From NCBI GenBank assembly GCA_022563535.1, contig JADFNE010000014.1, positions 1 through 64,000 of the forward strand: a stretch of 64,000 nucleotides of DNA, in the 5' to 3' direction. This document shows, piece by piece, positions 46,937-57,354 of this stretch. The position numbers and the translations under genes were made by a program. The stretch comes from Myxococcales bacterium (GTDB lineage Bacteria > Myxococcota_A > UBA9160 > UBA4427). Below the pieces are notes generated by a model that was not told the origin of the DNA, did no database searches, and saw nothing but the letters and a program-made list of their open reading frames with translations. How positions within the stretch are numbered: position 1 is the first letter of the stretch; each line of letters starts with the position of its first letter.

Positions 46937-47768
46937 ATGGCGGTCAAGTTCTTCGGTCAATTTCTCATAGAGCAAGGAGAAATCGACGCCGGGCAGCTCC
47001 GCGAAGCCCTGGAGCTGATGGACTCCGAAAACAAGCAACTCGGGGAGATCGGGATATCAGAAGGGATATCTGTGCCAGGCAGACGCCGATTCGATCAATA
47101 TTCTGCAGCGCACGCGGAATCGACAGTTCGGCAAGCTCGCCGTGGAAATGGGGTTGCTCAAATTGCCCGAACTCTACGAAATCATCGCGATCCAGCGAGA
47201 ATCTCGGCTCTTTGTAGGTGAAGCGTTGGTGCGGCTGGAGAGTCTCCCCGCGGATCGCCTGCCAACGCTACTGGATCAGTTCAAGCTCGATCAGTCTCCC
47301 TACGAGCCCGGTCGGCGAGACCGAGTTCCAGAATTCGAGCACAACCCCGCAGCAAATCTGGTGCTGGATCTCCTTCCCGTATTCTGCCTGCGTTTGGCCA
47401 AGATGCCGTTGAAGATCGGCGAAGGCCAGCCGATGTCCGAACTGTGTTCCTATCCAATGGGTGTTGGCGTCGCAATGAGCGGGAATCCCGGCCTCATCAT
47501 GACCCTCGTGTTTGATGAAGTCTTTGGACGACGGATTGCGTCGCGCGTCTCTGGGCTCGAGGCAAGCCGTCTGAGCTCCGATCTCATCTACGACGGGATT
47601 GGAGAGTTTCTCAACGTGGTCGGTGGAAACGCAGTTGCGATGCTCGAGCGAGAGGGGATCATGGTGGAACTGGGGCCGCCGGTTCGCGATAGCGGGCTTG
47701 AAGCGGGGACGGGGTTTGAGCTCGTGATTGGTGACGGGTGTGCTGCTTTGATTCTCGAGAGCATTTAG
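46937..47768 (+). pseudogene. CheX-like domain protein, frameshifted
   Basis: The start ATG 46937 has AGGGGG upstream and reads MAVKFFGQFLIEQGEIDAG... to about 47059. There the frame must shift by one base to continue as KGYLCQADADSINILQR...FGKLAVEMGLLKLPELYEII and then a CheX-like domain (GVGVAMSGNPGLIMTLVFDE, SSDLIYDGIGEFLNVVGGNAVAML) to 47768. Without the extra base it would be about 276 aa. The lesion lies between two copies of GGGATATC (47051-47058, 47063-47070). CheX removes phosphate from CheY-like regulators. It may be a pseudogene, a recoding site or a sequencing error. Confidence 0.75.
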
Positions 47769-47778
47769 GGGCGTTCGG

Positions 47779-48885
47779 CTAGGTGTAGTGAGATCGTCTT
47801 TTTGCGATGACGGCGCGGTCTAGTTCGAAGATCTTGGTTTTTTTGTAGCCCGGGGGAGCGTCGTCGTAGTTGGCGCCCTCTTCGAGATTGAACTTGTGGC
47901 CGTACAATCGCGATTCGACGATCCCCAGGTCCGAGCGTTGAGGGTGATCGCGCTTGGCCAATATTTCCGTTGAGGCGAAGACAGTCTCTCCCGCGGCGAG
48001 CGGGGCGGTGTGTCGACCGGTCTTGTAGAGGACATCGCCCAGGGTGTTGTCGCCGATATCCGGGCCGGAAATTCCCAGGCAGAGCGCAAACGGGATGCCA
48101 CCGTAGATGACGAGTTGGCCCCCCAGATAGCGCTCGGGGTCCAGATCGATCATGTGTTGGTTGCAGTGCACCTGTGACGTGTTGTCGAGGATGCCTGTGA
48201 GGTGGATGTGCTCGCTGGTCACGGTTCGACCGCGGGAATGTGCCAGCAGGGTGCCGGGCTCGAAATCTTCGAAGAAGCCGTCGTCGCCAGCGAGGTGTGC
48301 GATTTCTGCGTAGTTGTTCTTGGCGTCGTACTCCGGGAGCCACAACTCGCAATCGATTGCGTCCGGTTCGAGTTCGAAGCCGTCGATCGTGGCATCGGCG
48401 TCGCCCTTGAATACCTGCACCTTGCGCTCGAAGGTCAACACGATGGCTTCGTCGCTGCCGCCAATGTTCTTGCGCGCGGTCGACTGGACATGAACGATCC
48501 CGAGATTGGGTCGGCTGGCAGAGGGCCTCACCCCGAGAATCTTGGTTTCGACTTCGATCGTGTCGCCAGGATACACCGGTGCACCGAAGCGCATGTTGAT
48601 GTACTCGAGGTTGGCGCGCGCGTTTTCAGATATGTCTCCGACGGTCTGGCTGAACGCGACGAGCATCACCAGGCCAGGCGGACACACGAGGTCTCGGTAC
48701 CCGTGAGCCTGGGCGAAGCGTCGGTTCTTCGAACAGGGATGGGTTGCAAATGAGAAATCGCCGAAGGTTGCAAAGAGTCCATCGGTTACGGTCTTTCCCC
48801 CACGATGTCGCAAGACTTGCCCGGGCCCAAAATCCTCCAAGAAGTTGCCGGTCTTCTTGTGCAGGACGCGCAGGTTTTCGCTCAT
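47779..48885 (-). CDS. Tandem MaoC (hot-dog) dehydratase, mesaconyl-CoA hydratase-like
   Basis: The 368-aa protein has two hot-dog halves. The first has GNFLEDFGPGQVLRHRGGKTVTDG, VYPGDTIEVETKILGVRPS; the second GFFEDFEPGTLLAHSRGRTVTSEHIHLTGI and ETVFASTEILAK. The architecture matches (2R,3S)-beta-methylmalyl-CoA dehydratase (Mch). This points to C5 dicarboxyl-CoA chemistry, together with the CoA ester lyase 1.4 kb downstream. Other tandem MaoC enzymes hydrate enoyl-CoA, so the call is provisional. Confidence 0.78.
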   Translation of the reverse strand: MSENLRVLHKKTGNFLEDFGPGQVLRHRGGKTVTDGLFATFGDFSFATHPCSKNRRFAQAHGYRDLVCPPGLVMLVAFSQTVGDISENARANLEYINMRFGAPVYPGDTIEVETKILGVRPSASRPNLGIVHVQSTARKNIGGSDEAIVLTFERKVQVFKGDADATIDGFELEPDAIDCELWLPEYDAKNNYAEIAHLAGDDGFFEDFEPGTLLAHSRGRTVTSEHIHLTGILDNTSQVHCNQHMIDLDPERYLGGQLVIYGGIPFALCLGISGPDIGDNTLGDVLYKTGRHTAPLAAGETVFASTEILAKRDHPQRSDLGIVESRLYGHKFNLEEGANYDDAPPGYKKTKIFELDRAVIAKRRSHYT

Positions 48886-49111
48886 GGAAGTTCCTCGGCC
48901 GAAGGGGCGACAACACTAGCAAGCCCGCGTGACAACGCGGCTTTTCGGATGTCTTTGCCTCATCTCAAAAGTCCGCTGGGGCGGAACCCTACCAATGAAT
49001 CAAAAATCACCTACAAATACAGTTCGCCAGCTAGCAATGAGCGTCCGGGATTTCCCCGGATTGGGTTAGACCAGACCAGACCTCTCCCGAGGGGTTGTTG
49101 GAGTGGATGAC

Positions 49112-50251
49112 GTGATCATCGGAGTCCCGAAGGAAACTGCAGCCGACGAGCGCCGGGTGGCGTTGGTCCCCGAAGGCGTCAAAGCCCTGAAGAAGCTGGG
49201 AGTCGATGTGCTGATCGAATCCGGCGCGGGTGTCGCCGCCGGATTCACGGACGCAAGCTACACGGACGCAGAGGCCAAGCTCGCCGCCAGCGCCGCCGAA
49301 CTCTACGCTGTCGCCGACATCGTGATCAAGGTGCAGCCGCCGCAGGGAGATGAAATTACGGCGCTGCGCGAAGGCACCGCCCTGATCGGTCTGCTCAAAC
49401 CGCTAGACATTCCCGAACTGGCCGTGCAGCTCGCCGCACGCAATGTGAGCGCATTCTCGGTCGAGTTGATGCCCCGCATCAGCCGGGCCCAGTCGATGGA
49501 TGTGTTGTCTTCTCAGAGCACGATCGCCGGTTATCGCGCGGTCTTGCTGGCCGCGATGGCATTGCCTCGGGTGTTCCCAATGATGGTGACGGCGGCGGGT
49601 ACGCTGCGTCCTGCGAAGGCGTTCATCATTGGTGCGGGTGTGGCGGGCTTGCAGGCGCTGGGCAGTGCGAAGCGACTCGGAGCCATTACCTCCGCGTACG
49701 ACACCCGGGTGGCGGTGCGAGAGCAGGTTCAGAGTGTCGGGGCCAAGTTCATCGAGCTGGACCTGGATTCAGGCGATTCCGAGGACAGCGGCGGCTATGC
49801 CAAGGCCGAGACGGAAGAGTTCTACGTCAAGCAACGTCGGGAGTTGGGCAAACACGTCGCGGCCTCTGACATTGTGATTACGACCGCGCTGGTTCCCGGC
49901 CGCCAGGCGCCGCTTTTGATCACTGCGGAAGCTGTCGCGAATATGCGACCCGGTTCCGTCGTGGTCGATCTGGCCGCCGAGAAGGGCGGCAACTGCGAAC
50001 TCACCGAAGCGGATAAAGACATCGTGGTAAACGGTGTGACGATCATCGGCCACACCAATCTTCCTTCCGAAGTTCCCGCTCACGCAAGCCAGATGTATTC
50101 GAAGAACCTGACAACCTTCCTCGGGCACCTGCTCGACGATGGCAAACTGGTGATCGATCGAGAGGACGAAATTACCAGCGGCACCCTGGTTTCGTACCGG
50201 GGTGAAGTGGTCAGCGAAATGATCCGTTCCCGCCTCGAAGCGAACGGATAA
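49112..50251 (+). CDS. pntAa: NAD(P) transhydrogenase subunit alpha part 1
   Basis: The 379-aa protein (domain I) binds NAD(H): IIGVPKETAADERRVALVPEGV, YRAVLLAA, FIIGAGVAGLQALGSAKRLGAITSAYDTRVAVREQVQSVGAKFIEL and IGHTNLPSEVPAHASQMYSKNL. With PntAb and PntB it couples hydride transfer between NADH and NADP+ to proton flow. I preferred GTG 49112 (GGAG 8 bases upstream) over GTG 49103. pntAb follows after 50 bp. Confidence 0.93.
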   Translation: MIIGVPKETAADERRVALVPEGVKALKKLGVDVLIESGAGVAAGFTDASYTDAEAKLAASAAELYAVADIVIKVQPPQGDEITALREGTALIGLLKPLDIPELAVQLAARNVSAFSVELMPRISRAQSMDVLSSQSTIAGYRAVLLAAMALPRVFPMMVTAAGTLRPAKAFIIGAGVAGLQALGSAKRLGAITSAYDTRVAVREQVQSVGAKFIELDLDSGDSEDSGGYAKAETEEFYVKQRRELGKHVAASDIVITTALVPGRQAPLLITAEAVANMRPGSVVVDLAAEKGGNCELTEADKDIVVNGVTIIGHTNLPSEVPAHASQMYSKNLTTFLGHLLDDGKLVIDREDEITSGTLVSYRGEVVSEMIRSRLEANG

Positions 50252-50301
50252 GTCAGAACGAATCCAGCAGTACGGCAAACGTAAAGCCAAGGAGAAGGCT
50301 C

Positions 50302-50598
50302 ATGCTCGAAGCGCCCGCCATTGCAGCGTTGACCATCCTGGTTCTGGCCCTGTTCGTCGGAGTCGAGATCATCACCAAGGTTCCGCCGTTGTTGCACACG
50401 CCGTTGATGTCCGGTTCCAACGCCATTTCCGGCATCACCATCGTGGGCGCGATCCTGGCCGCCGGGAGTGACCACGGAACCCTCTCCACGATATTGGGGT
50501 TCATCGCCATTGTGATGGCCACGGTCAACGTGGTCGGTGGCTTCCTGGTGACCAACCGCATGCTCTCCATGTTCAAGAAGAAGCCGAGCAAGTCATGA
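50302..50598 (+). CDS. pntAb: NAD(P) transhydrogenase subunit alpha part 2
   Basis: The 98-aa membrane subunit has three to four helices: AALTILVLALFVGVEIITKVP, LMSGSNAISGITIVGAILAA and LSTILGFIAIVMATVNVVGGFLVTNRML. The tail is lysine-rich. It forms part of the proton channel (domain II). Its stop overlaps the pntB start by 4 bases. An AAGGAGAAGG precedes the ATG. The split alpha subunit is the arrangement known from Rhodospirillum. Confidence 0.93.
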   Translation: MLEAPAIAALTILVLALFVGVEIITKVPPLLHTPLMSGSNAISGITIVGAILAAGSDHGTLSTILGFIAIVMATVNVVGGFLVTNRMLSMFKKKPSKS

Positions 50599-51989
50599 CG
50601 CCGACTCTGATTCAATCCGCATATCTGGTTGCGGCGATCCTGTTCATTCTGGGTCTGCGCAATCTGTCTTCCCCCAAGACCGCGGTCACCGGCAACTTCC
50701 AGGCTGCGGTGGGCATGCTCATCGCCATCGTCGCAACCCTGGCCGACGCCTCTGTCGTCAGTTACGGGGTGATCATGGCGGGTATCGTCGTGGGGGCTCT
50801 GGCGGGCTCGGTGCTCGCACTGCGCATCGAAATGACCGCGATGCCCCAGATGGTCGCTCTGCTGAACGGTTTCGGCGGTGCAGCTTCTGCGCTGGTCGCC
50901 TCGGCCGAGATCTTCGGTTCGGACACAACCGGCACGACACTGGAAGGGATCGTTCCGATTGCCATCGTGATCTCAGTCCTGATCGGTTCGATCACATTGA
51001 CCGGCAGTCTGGTGGCCTTTTCCAAGCTTCAGGAGCTGATCGGAGGCGCTGCGATCCGCTACCCGGGACAGCAGTTCGTGAACGGGGCCCTCGGCCTGAG
51101 CATGCTGGGAGTTGCTGCTCTGGTGGTGATGAACACCGGCAACCTAGACGCCTTCTATGCTCTCGTCGGCATCTCTCTCGTGCTCGGCGTGGTGCTCGTG
51201 ATCCCGATCGGCGGCGCGGACATGCCGGTCGTCATCTCGCTGTTGAACTCCTGTTCCGGTATTGCCGCCTGCGCGACCGGCTTCGTGCTCGACAACAGCA
51301 CGCTGGTCGTGAGTGGCTCGCTGGTGGGGGCATCCGGCCTGATCTTGACGCAGATCATGTGTGTCGCGATGAACCGCTCGATCGGCAACGTCATTTTCGG
51401 CGCCTTCGGATCGGCCGGGCAAACCGGCAAATCGAGCGGTGAAGTTCAAGAGCAAGGCAACGTCATCTCCTACACGGCGGAAGACGCTGCGGTGATCTTT
51501 TCGAGCGCCCAGACGGTGATCGTGGTGCCGGGTTACGGCATGGCGGTTGCCCAGGCACAGCACGCGGTGCGGGACCTGACCGACACCCTGGGCGAAAAGG
51601 GGATCGACGTAAAGTTCGCCATTCATCCAGTGGCCGGCCGCATGCCCGGGCATATGAATGTGCTGCTCGCGGAAGCGGATGTTCCGTACGACCAACTCAT
51701 CGAAATGGACGAGATCAACCCGCTGTTTCCCGAAACGGACGTGGCGCTCGTAATCGGCGCAAACGATGTCGTGAATCCTTCGGCGCGGGATGATAAGGGA
51801 AGCCCCATTTACGGCATGCCCATCCTCAACGTGGATTCTGCCGAGCATGTCTTCGTGATCAAGCGCAGCATGAATCCCGGCTTTGCCGGCATTCAAAATC
51901 CGCTCTTCTTCAAGGACAATACGATGATGATCTTCGGCGACGCCAAGAAGGTCGTGATGTCCTTGGCCGAGGCAGTGCGCAAGTACTAG
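50595..51989 (+). CDS. pntB: NAD(P) transhydrogenase subunit beta
   Basis: The 464-aa subunit has about nine membrane helices (e.g. GVIMAGIVVGALAGSVLALRIEMTAMPQMVALLNGFGGAAS) and a C-terminal NADP(H) domain with VIVVPGYGMAVAQAQHAVRDL, FAIHPVAGRMPGHMNVLLAEADVPYD, LVIGANDVVNPSARDD and GFAGIQNPLFF. Its stop codon lies in a CTAG that also holds the stop of the convergent CysQ-like gene. Confidence 0.95.
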   Translation: MTPTLIQSAYLVAAILFILGLRNLSSPKTAVTGNFQAAVGMLIAIVATLADASVVSYGVIMAGIVVGALAGSVLALRIEMTAMPQMVALLNGFGGAASALVASAEIFGSDTTGTTLEGIVPIAIVISVLIGSITLTGSLVAFSKLQELIGGAAIRYPGQQFVNGALGLSMLGVAALVVMNTGNLDAFYALVGISLVLGVVLVIPIGGADMPVVISLLNSCSGIAACATGFVLDNSTLVVSGSLVGASGLILTQIMCVAMNRSIGNVIFGAFGSAGQTGKSSGEVQEQGNVISYTAEDAAVIFSSAQTVIVVPGYGMAVAQAQHAVRDLTDTLGEKGIDVKFAIHPVAGRMPGHMNVLLAEADVPYDQLIEMDEINPLFPETDVALVIGANDVVNPSARDDKGSPIYGMPILNVDSAEHVFVIKRSMNPGFAGIQNPLFFKDNTMMIFGDAKKVVMSLAEAVRKY

Positions 51990-52774
51990 GTACTAGCCAA
52001 GAACTCTTCGATCAGTCGCCGCGATCCGGCAATCATCGACTCTTCGCGTAGGGCGTCGGGTTGGTTGTATCGCAGGACCTGACCGGCGAAGTCGACATAT
52101 CCCCCCCCGGCTTCGTGAACCAGCAGATCTCCGGCGCAGACATCCCATTCGCTCTTCGGCTTTACCGAAAGGTTGAAGTCCGCGTCGCCACACGCGACCA
52201 GGGCGAGCTTCCACGCAATCGAACCCATCGGGCGGAGTTCGCCGAACAGTGGGGCGTAGGGCTCGAGCTTGCCGGCATTTTCCTCGCTGCGACTGACCGC
52301 GGCCCGGGCACCGGCGAGGGTTTTGCAATCCGAGACGCCTGCCGGCTGGCCGTTCTTGTAGACCCCGTGCCCCAACCGTCCCGAGACCGTGACTTCGGCA
52401 ATGGGGTTGTGCACGACGCCCACGACCGGTCGCTGGTCTGTGACGAGACCGATGGAGATTGCGAATTCTGGGATCTGTTTGGCAAACTCGCGGGTTCCGT
52501 CGATGGGGTCGATGATCCAGACGCGAGCTTTCTCGAGACGGGAGTGGTCGTCGGTGGATTCTTCCGTGAGGAAACCGTCGTCTGGAAATGCTTGCGCGAG
52601 AATTTCTCGGATCAACGCGTCGGCGTCGAGATCGGCTTGGGTGACCGGATTTCCCTTGGACTTCTCCCACGACTCGGGTCCGTCACGGAAGCATCGCGCC
52701 ACGAGTTCGCCCGCTCGCTGCGAGGCCACCAGGGCAACCTCGAGTTCCTCGGCGTACTCGTTTGCAGGAGTCAA
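51986..52774 (-). CDS. Inositol-monophosphatase family (CysQ-like) phosphatase
   Basis: The 262-aa Mg2+/Li+-sensitive phosphatase has EESTDD, the metal signature VWIIDPIDGTREFAKQIPEF and SEWDVCAGDLLVHEAGG. The REF rather than TNF after DGT is closer to CysQ (3'(2'),5'-bisphosphate nucleotidase) than to SuhB. CysQ recycles PAP from sulfate assimilation. It lies 63 bp behind leuD on the same strand and ends in a CTAG shared with pntB. Confidence 0.83.
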   Translation of the reverse strand: MTPANEYAEELEVALVASQRAGELVARCFRDGPESWEKSKGNPVTQADLDADALIREILAQAFPDDGFLTEESTDDHSRLEKARVWIIDPIDGTREFAKQIPEFAISIGLVTDQRPVVGVVHNPIAEVTVSGRLGHGVYKNGQPAGVSDCKTLAGARAAVSRSEENAGKLEPYAPLFGELRPMGSIAWKLALVACGDADFNLSVKPKSEWDVCAGDLLVHEAGGGYVDFAGQVLRYNQPDALREESMIAGSRRLIEEFLAST

Positions 52775-52837
52775 ACCTTGGGCCCTTCGTTCGCGGTGGA
52801 CGCGCGGTCAGTAGGGGGATTGGATAGAGAGTTTGGG

Positions 52838-53434
52838 TCAGTAGCCGGCGATGTACGGCAGAGCGTTTCCCGTGGTCTCGATTTGATCCTGCGCTTCCAG
52901 CAGCAATCCCATCGCATCCCAAGTTCCTTCGAGAAATTGGATGCGGCTGCCGTCGTCGATATGGATGGGGATGGTGCCGCCTCGGTAGCTGAGCGTGCGA
53001 GTTTCGAGGTCGATCGTCACGTCCTGTTCCGGGTCTAGTTCGACGCTGTCCATCAACTTGGCCAGGGGGTCGTCGTCCAGGGTTACGCAGACGAGGCCCA
53101 GCGCGGTGCAGTTGCCCGCGAAGATCTCGGCGAACGATGCACCGACGAAGCCGTTGAATCCGAATCGCATCAACGCCTGGGGGGCGTGCTCCCGAGACGA
53201 TCCGCAGCCGAAGTTCTTGCCGACGATCAAAATCTGCGCACCCTCGTAGGCATCGTTGTCGAGGGCGTGATTGCCCTTGGCCGCCTTGCGAGCGTCCTCG
53301 AACAGGTGCTCGCCCATGGTGTCAAACGTCACTTCCTTCATGAAGCGCGCCGGGATGATGCGGTCGGTATCGATGTCGTCTCCGCGCAGGACGCAAGCAT
53401 GGCCCATGACCTTGTCGATCGAACGTACTGCCAT
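52838..53434 (-). CDS. leuD: 3-isopropylmalate dehydratase small subunit
   Basis: The 198-aa swivel-domain subunit has GDDIDTDRIIPARFMKEVTFDTMGEHLFED, ILIVGKNFGCGSSREHAPQALMRFGFNGFVGASFAEIFAGNCTALGL and the LEGTWDAMGLLLE tail. With LeuC it isomerises 2-isopropylmalate in leucine synthesis. The ATG at 53434 is 2 bp after leuC and has GGGAGG about 10 bases upstream. Longer frames only overlap leuC. Confidence 0.94.
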   Translation of the reverse strand: MAVRSIDKVMGHACVLRGDDIDTDRIIPARFMKEVTFDTMGEHLFEDARKAAKGNHALDNDAYEGAQILIVGKNFGCGSSREHAPQALMRFGFNGFVGASFAEIFAGNCTALGLVCVTLDDDPLAKLMDSVELDPEQDVTIDLETRTLSYRGGTIPIHIDDGSRIQFLEGTWDAMGLLLEAQDQIETTGNALPYIAGY

Positions 53435-53436
53435 GA

Positions 53437-54858
53437 CTAGAGGACCTCCCTTACATCGACCACTTTGCCGGCGATCGCGGCCGCAGCCACCATGGCCGGT
53501 GACATCAGCAGCGTTCTCCCGGTGGGAGAGCCCTGTCGTCCTTGGAAATTTCGATTGCTTGAAGACGCACAGATCTCTCGTCCCCGCAGCTTGTCGGGAT
53601 TCATCGCCAGGCACATGGAGCACCCCGGCTCTCGCCACTCAAAGCCGGCCTGTCGAAAAATCTCATCGAGTCCTTCTGCCTCGGCCAGCCTCGCGACCTC
53701 GTGGGAACCTGGAACCACGAGCGCTCGCACACCGGGCTTCACCTTGCCGGTCTTGGCGACTCGAGCGGCCTCGCGCATGTCGGAGATGCGACCGTTCGTG
53801 CAGGACCCGATGAACGCAACATCGATTGGCGTGCCGGAAATTCGCTTGCCCGGGGTCAGGTCCATGTAGTCGAGGGCTTCGGTGATCGATGCCCGTTCTT
53901 CATCGGGCACTTCCGCGGGATTCGGGATGCGTCCCCCCACGCCAATGTTCTGGGCTGGGTTGATTCCCCAGGTCACCGTCGGTTCGATCAATTCTCCGGC
54001 GAGTTCGATTTCGTCGTCGAACTCGGCGCCGGAGTCGCTGGCGATGCCGCGCCATACCGCGACGGCGCGGTCGAACGCCTCACCCTGGGGCACCCTTGCG
54101 CGACCGCGCAAGTATTCGAAGGTGGTCTCGTCGGGATTCACGTACCCGCAGCGCGCACCCCCTTCGATCGCCATGTTGCACAAGGTCATGCGCTCTTCCA
54201 TCGTCATGGCATCGACCACGGGGCCCGCATATTCGTACGCGTAGCCCACGCCACCGTTGACCCCGAGTTCCCGGATGATCGCGAGGGTGACGTCCTTTGC
54301 GTAGACACCGTGTCCCAGTTTCCCGGTGATGCTCACCCGTCGAACCTTGAGGGTCGCCATCGCCAGGGTCTGGGTGGCGAGAACGTCGCGCACCTGGCTG
54401 GTGCCGATCCCGAAGGCGATCGAACCGAACGCACCGTGGGTCGAGGTGTGGCTGTCGCCGCAGGCAATGGTCATACCGGGTTGCGTCAGCCCCAGTTCGG
54501 GTCCGATGACGTGGACGATCCCCTGCTGACCGCTCGGGATGTCGAACAACTCGATCTTGAAGTCCCGACAGTTTTTTTCGAGCTCGCTCATCATGGCCTC
54601 GGCCATTGGATCCGAAAGTGGGCGGATGCGGGTGTCGGTCGGAACGATGTGATCCACGGTCGCGAATGTCCGCGCGGGAAAGCGAACCCCGAGTCCCAGT
54701 TCGCGAATCATCGCGAAGGCCTGGGGGCTGGTTACTTCGTGGATCAGGTGAGTCCCGATGAAGAGTTGCGTGTGACCGGTCGACAGTTCGCGGACCGTGT
54801 GCGCGTCCCAGACTTTTCGGAACAGGGTTCTGGGCTTCGTGTCGCTTGTTGTGCTCAT
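53437..54858 (-). CDS. leuC: 3-isopropylmalate dehydratase large subunit
   Basis: The 473-aa aconitase-family subunit has [64 protein letters not shown] and the three Fe-S cysteines: the Cys of GSCTNGR and the pair in [16 protein letters not shown]-terminal [12 protein letters not shown] binds substrate. It heads the leuCD pair, and the CysQ-like gene follows. Confidence 0.95.
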   Translation of the reverse strand: MSTTSDTKPRTLFRKVWDAHTVRELSTGHTQLFIGTHLIHEVTSPQAFAMIRELGLGVRFPARTFATVDHIVPTDTRIRPLSDPMAEAMMSELEKNCRDFKIELFDIPSGQQGIVHVIGPELGLTQPGMTIACGDSHTSTHGAFGSIAFGIGTSQVRDVLATQTLAMATLKVRRVSITGKLGHGVYAKDVTLAIIRELGVNGGVGYAYEYAGPVVDAMTMEERMTLCNMAIEGGARCGYVNPDETTFEYLRGRARVPQGEAFDRAVAVWRGIASDSGAEFDDEIELAGELIEPTVTWGINPAQNIGVGGRIPNPAEVPDEERASITEALDYMDLTPGKRISGTPIDVAFIGSCTNGRISDMREAARVAKTGKVKPGVRALVVPGSHEVARLAEAEGLDEIFRQAGFEWREPGCSMCLAMNPDKLRGREICASSSNRNFQGRQGSPTGRTLLMSPAMVAAAAIAGKVVDVREVL

Positions 54859-55298
54859 GGCGCAAGTTCTCCGAATCTACCGGGCCGCGATTGGGCGTTC
54901 TACCCGGGACCTGTGCAAAGGAGCGGACCGAAACGTCGTTACGCGATTTCGTTCACCGCGGGTCCGTGTTCACCGCCCGTTCCGCCGCCAGATCCTCGCG
55001 CGCAGCTCGAATAGGGGATTGATCAACTCGGGCTTGATAGCACGCGTCCGGGCTCACGGCATTGCGGCCCGATGCGCCGTTAGAATGCTCGAGCTACCCG
55101 CGGGTGAGATGGGTCGCGAGACGCGGACGGATCTTCAATCTTCCTCCGTCCCAGTCACTCCGATCTTCTCCATCTGTACTACTGTCCACTTGAACTGGCC
55201 CCCCGATTAGACGCGCACACCTCATGCGCATAGCCTGATTTGCCCTTTACCCTCGGAGCACAAGCTCACCCCAAGTTCATGGCAAATTGAGAGGATCC
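54859..55298. other. Divergent intergenic region leuC / tkt
   Basis: About 440 bp lie between the two divergent starts and must hold both promoters. I find no leader peptide with leucine codons, no T-box-like element and no convincing hairpin-plus-U-tract attenuator. Confidence 0.5.
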
Positions 55299-57353
55299 AT
55301 GCCGAGCGATCTCTCCCCCCAGCTCCGTCAGCAAGTTGAGAACACCATCCGCTTCCTCGCCGTAGATGCCGTTCAAAAGGCGAATAGCGGTCATCCCGGG
55401 GCACCCATGGCCCTGGCCGGACCCGTCTTCGAACTCTGGGATTCGCAGATGCGATTCGATCCCGAGGATGCGGAATGGCCGATGCGCGATCGTTTCGTGC
55501 TGTCGAATGGTCACGCGTCGATGCTGTTGTATTCGCTGCTGCATCTGTGGGGCTACAAGCTGCCGCTCGAAGAGCTGACGAGGTTTCGTCAGCTCGGAGC
55601 GAAGACGCCCGGACATCCGGAGTATCGCGAGACGCCCGGTGTCGAAGTCACCACCGGACCCTTGGGACAGGGGATTGCCCACGCAGTCGGTATGGCCCTG
55701 GCCGGGCGCATGACGGCCGCGCAATTTGGTTCGTCTTCCTCGTCGTCATCGTCAGAACACGAGAGCAGCGCGGGTGCACCCGGAAGCCACATGGTCTACG
55801 GCGTGTTGAGTGACGGCGATTTGATGGAAGGAATCTCCGGTGAAGCCTCTTCATTGGCCGGCCATCTCGGTTTGGGCAATCTGGTCTTCCTCTACGACGA
55901 CAACCAGATCACGATCGACGGCGGCACCGAACTCGCATTCACGGAAAACGTCAAGCAGCGATACGAGGCCTACGGCTGGCATGTAATCGACGGACTCGAC
56001 GGTCGCGATTCCGCGGGGATTCGCGTTGCCCTCGAGCGCGGCAAGGCCGAGACCGAGCGGCCCAGCCTGATCATGGTGAGTACGGTGATCGGACTGGGGA
56101 GCAAGGCGATCGAGGGAACGAGCAAGGCTCACGGTGCGCCCCTGGGTGCGGAAGAGGTGGTTCGCGCCAAGCAAAACATGGGCTGGCCGACGGACCCCGA
56201 ATTTCTGATACCGGACGAAGTCAAGGCCTACCTCGCAGAGCGCATCGAGCAAAAGCGCAACGAACGGCGCGCGATCGACACCCAGACCGCCGCATGGCGA
56301 GCGGCTGAGCCCCAGCGAGCCGCGGCGTGGGATGCGGCGCGAGCGCGCAAGCTTCCCGCCAACCTCGCTGCGTTGTTGTGCGAAGGCATGGACGGCGAAG
56401 CCGCGACCCGCAAGCACTCGGGCAACGTCTTGCAGAAGCTATCTGAACTGGTGCCCTTCATGGTCGGGGGGTCTGCCGACCTCGCGGGTTCTGCCGCTCC
56501 GCCGATCATCAAGGGCGTGGGGACGATCGGAATCGACGAGGGGCAGGGTCGCTTCGCCGGACGCAACATCCACTTCGGCATTCGCGAACACGCGATGGGC
56601 GCGATTACCAACGGCATCGCGCTGGATGGGACTTTCATTCCCTACTCGGGAACCTTTCTGATCTTCAGCGATTATATGCGGCCTTCGATCCGGTTGGCCG
56701 CCCTGATGAAGCTGCGCTCGATCTTCGTCTTCACCCACGACTCGTTCTTCGTCGGCGAAGACGGCCCCACGCATCAACCGATCGAACAAGTTGATTCGCT
56801 CCACCTGATTCCTGGCCTCACGGTGTTTCGCCCGGCGGACGGACTGGAAACCGCGATGTCCTACGCCTGGATCCTCGAACACGCGGAGGGACCTGTGACC
56901 TTGGCCTTGACCCGCCAGAACCTGCGACCCCTGGAGCGGTCGGCCGACTTCGATCGCGAGTCGATCTTGAAGGGGGGCTATATCGTCCGCGAAAGCGAAG
57001 GCGAACTCGACGCGGTGATCCTGGCGAGTGGTTCCGAGGTGATGCTCGCCTGTGACTGCGCCGCCAAGCTCGCAGCCTCGGGGATCCACGTGCGGGTGGT
57101 TTCGGTTCCCTGCCTGGAACTGCTGAATCAGCAGCCCGACAGCTATATCGATTCACTCGTGCCCGACAACGTTCCCGCCATCGCAGTCGAGGCCGGCTCC
57201 GCACAGAGCTTCCGCGCCCTGGTCGGGCGCCGCGGAATGATCTGGGGGATGAAGGGGTTCGGCGCGTCGGCACCGGGGGGCAACCTGGCTGAGCATTTCG
57301 GGTTTACTCCAGACCAGTTGAGTGAGCGCATTCGCGAATTTCTGGCAAAGTAG
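55299..57353 (+). CDS. tkt: Transketolase
   Basis: The 684-aa enzyme moves two-carbon ketol units in the pentose phosphate and Calvin-type cycles. It has [45 protein letters not shown], the ThDP motif [25 protein letters not shown]...DDNQITIDG (here [11 protein letters not shown]), and [22 protein letters not shown] with [21 protein letters not shown]. An insertion of eight serines lies near residue 145, where relatives have a short loop. The ATG at 55299 has AGAGGA upstream. yheU starts 1 bp after its stop. Confidence 0.95.
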   Translation: MPSDLSPQLRQQVENTIRFLAVDAVQKANSGHPGAPMALAGPVFELWDSQMRFDPEDAEWPMRDRFVLSNGHASMLLYSLLHLWGYKLPLEELTRFRQLGAKTPGHPEYRETPGVEVTTGPLGQGIAHAVGMALAGRMTAAQFGSSSSSSSSEHESSAGAPGSHMVYGVLSDGDLMEGISGEASSLAGHLGLGNLVFLYDDNQITIDGGTELAFTENVKQRYEAYGWHVIDGLDGRDSAGIRVALERGKAETERPSLIMVSTVIGLGSKAIEGTSKAHGAPLGAEEVVRAKQNMGWPTDPEFLIPDEVKAYLAERIEQKRNERRAIDTQTAAWRAAEPQRAAAWDAARARKLPANLAALLCEGMDGEAATRKHSGNVLQKLSELVPFMVGGSADLAGSAAPPIIKGVGTIGIDEGQGRFAGRNIHFGIREHAMGAITNGIALDGTFIPYSGTFLIFSDYMRPSIRLAALMKLRSIFVFTHDSFFVGEDGPTHQPIEQVDSLHLIPGLTVFRPADGLETAMSYAWILEHAEGPVTLALTRQNLRPLERSADFDRESILKGGYIVRESEGELDAVILASGSEVMLACDCAAKLAASGIHVRVVSVPCLELLNQQPDSYIDSLVPDNVPAIAVEAGSAQSFRALVGRRGMIWGMKGFGASAPGGNLAEHFGFTPDQLSERIREFLAK

Positions 57354-57354
57354 C

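Noticed and set aside
48924-48948. GC hairpin followed by TTTT upstream of the MaoC gene
   Set aside because: The U tract is on the plus strand, where no gene ends nearby; the stem has a bulge, so it was not called a terminator.
52061-53038. 325-aa plus-strand frame over the CysQ-like and leuD genes
   Set aside because: Antisense to two well-supported genes; high GC keeps frames open by chance.
53701-55014. 437-aa plus-strand frame antisense to leuC
   Set aside because: LeuC motifs on the minus strand are unambiguous.
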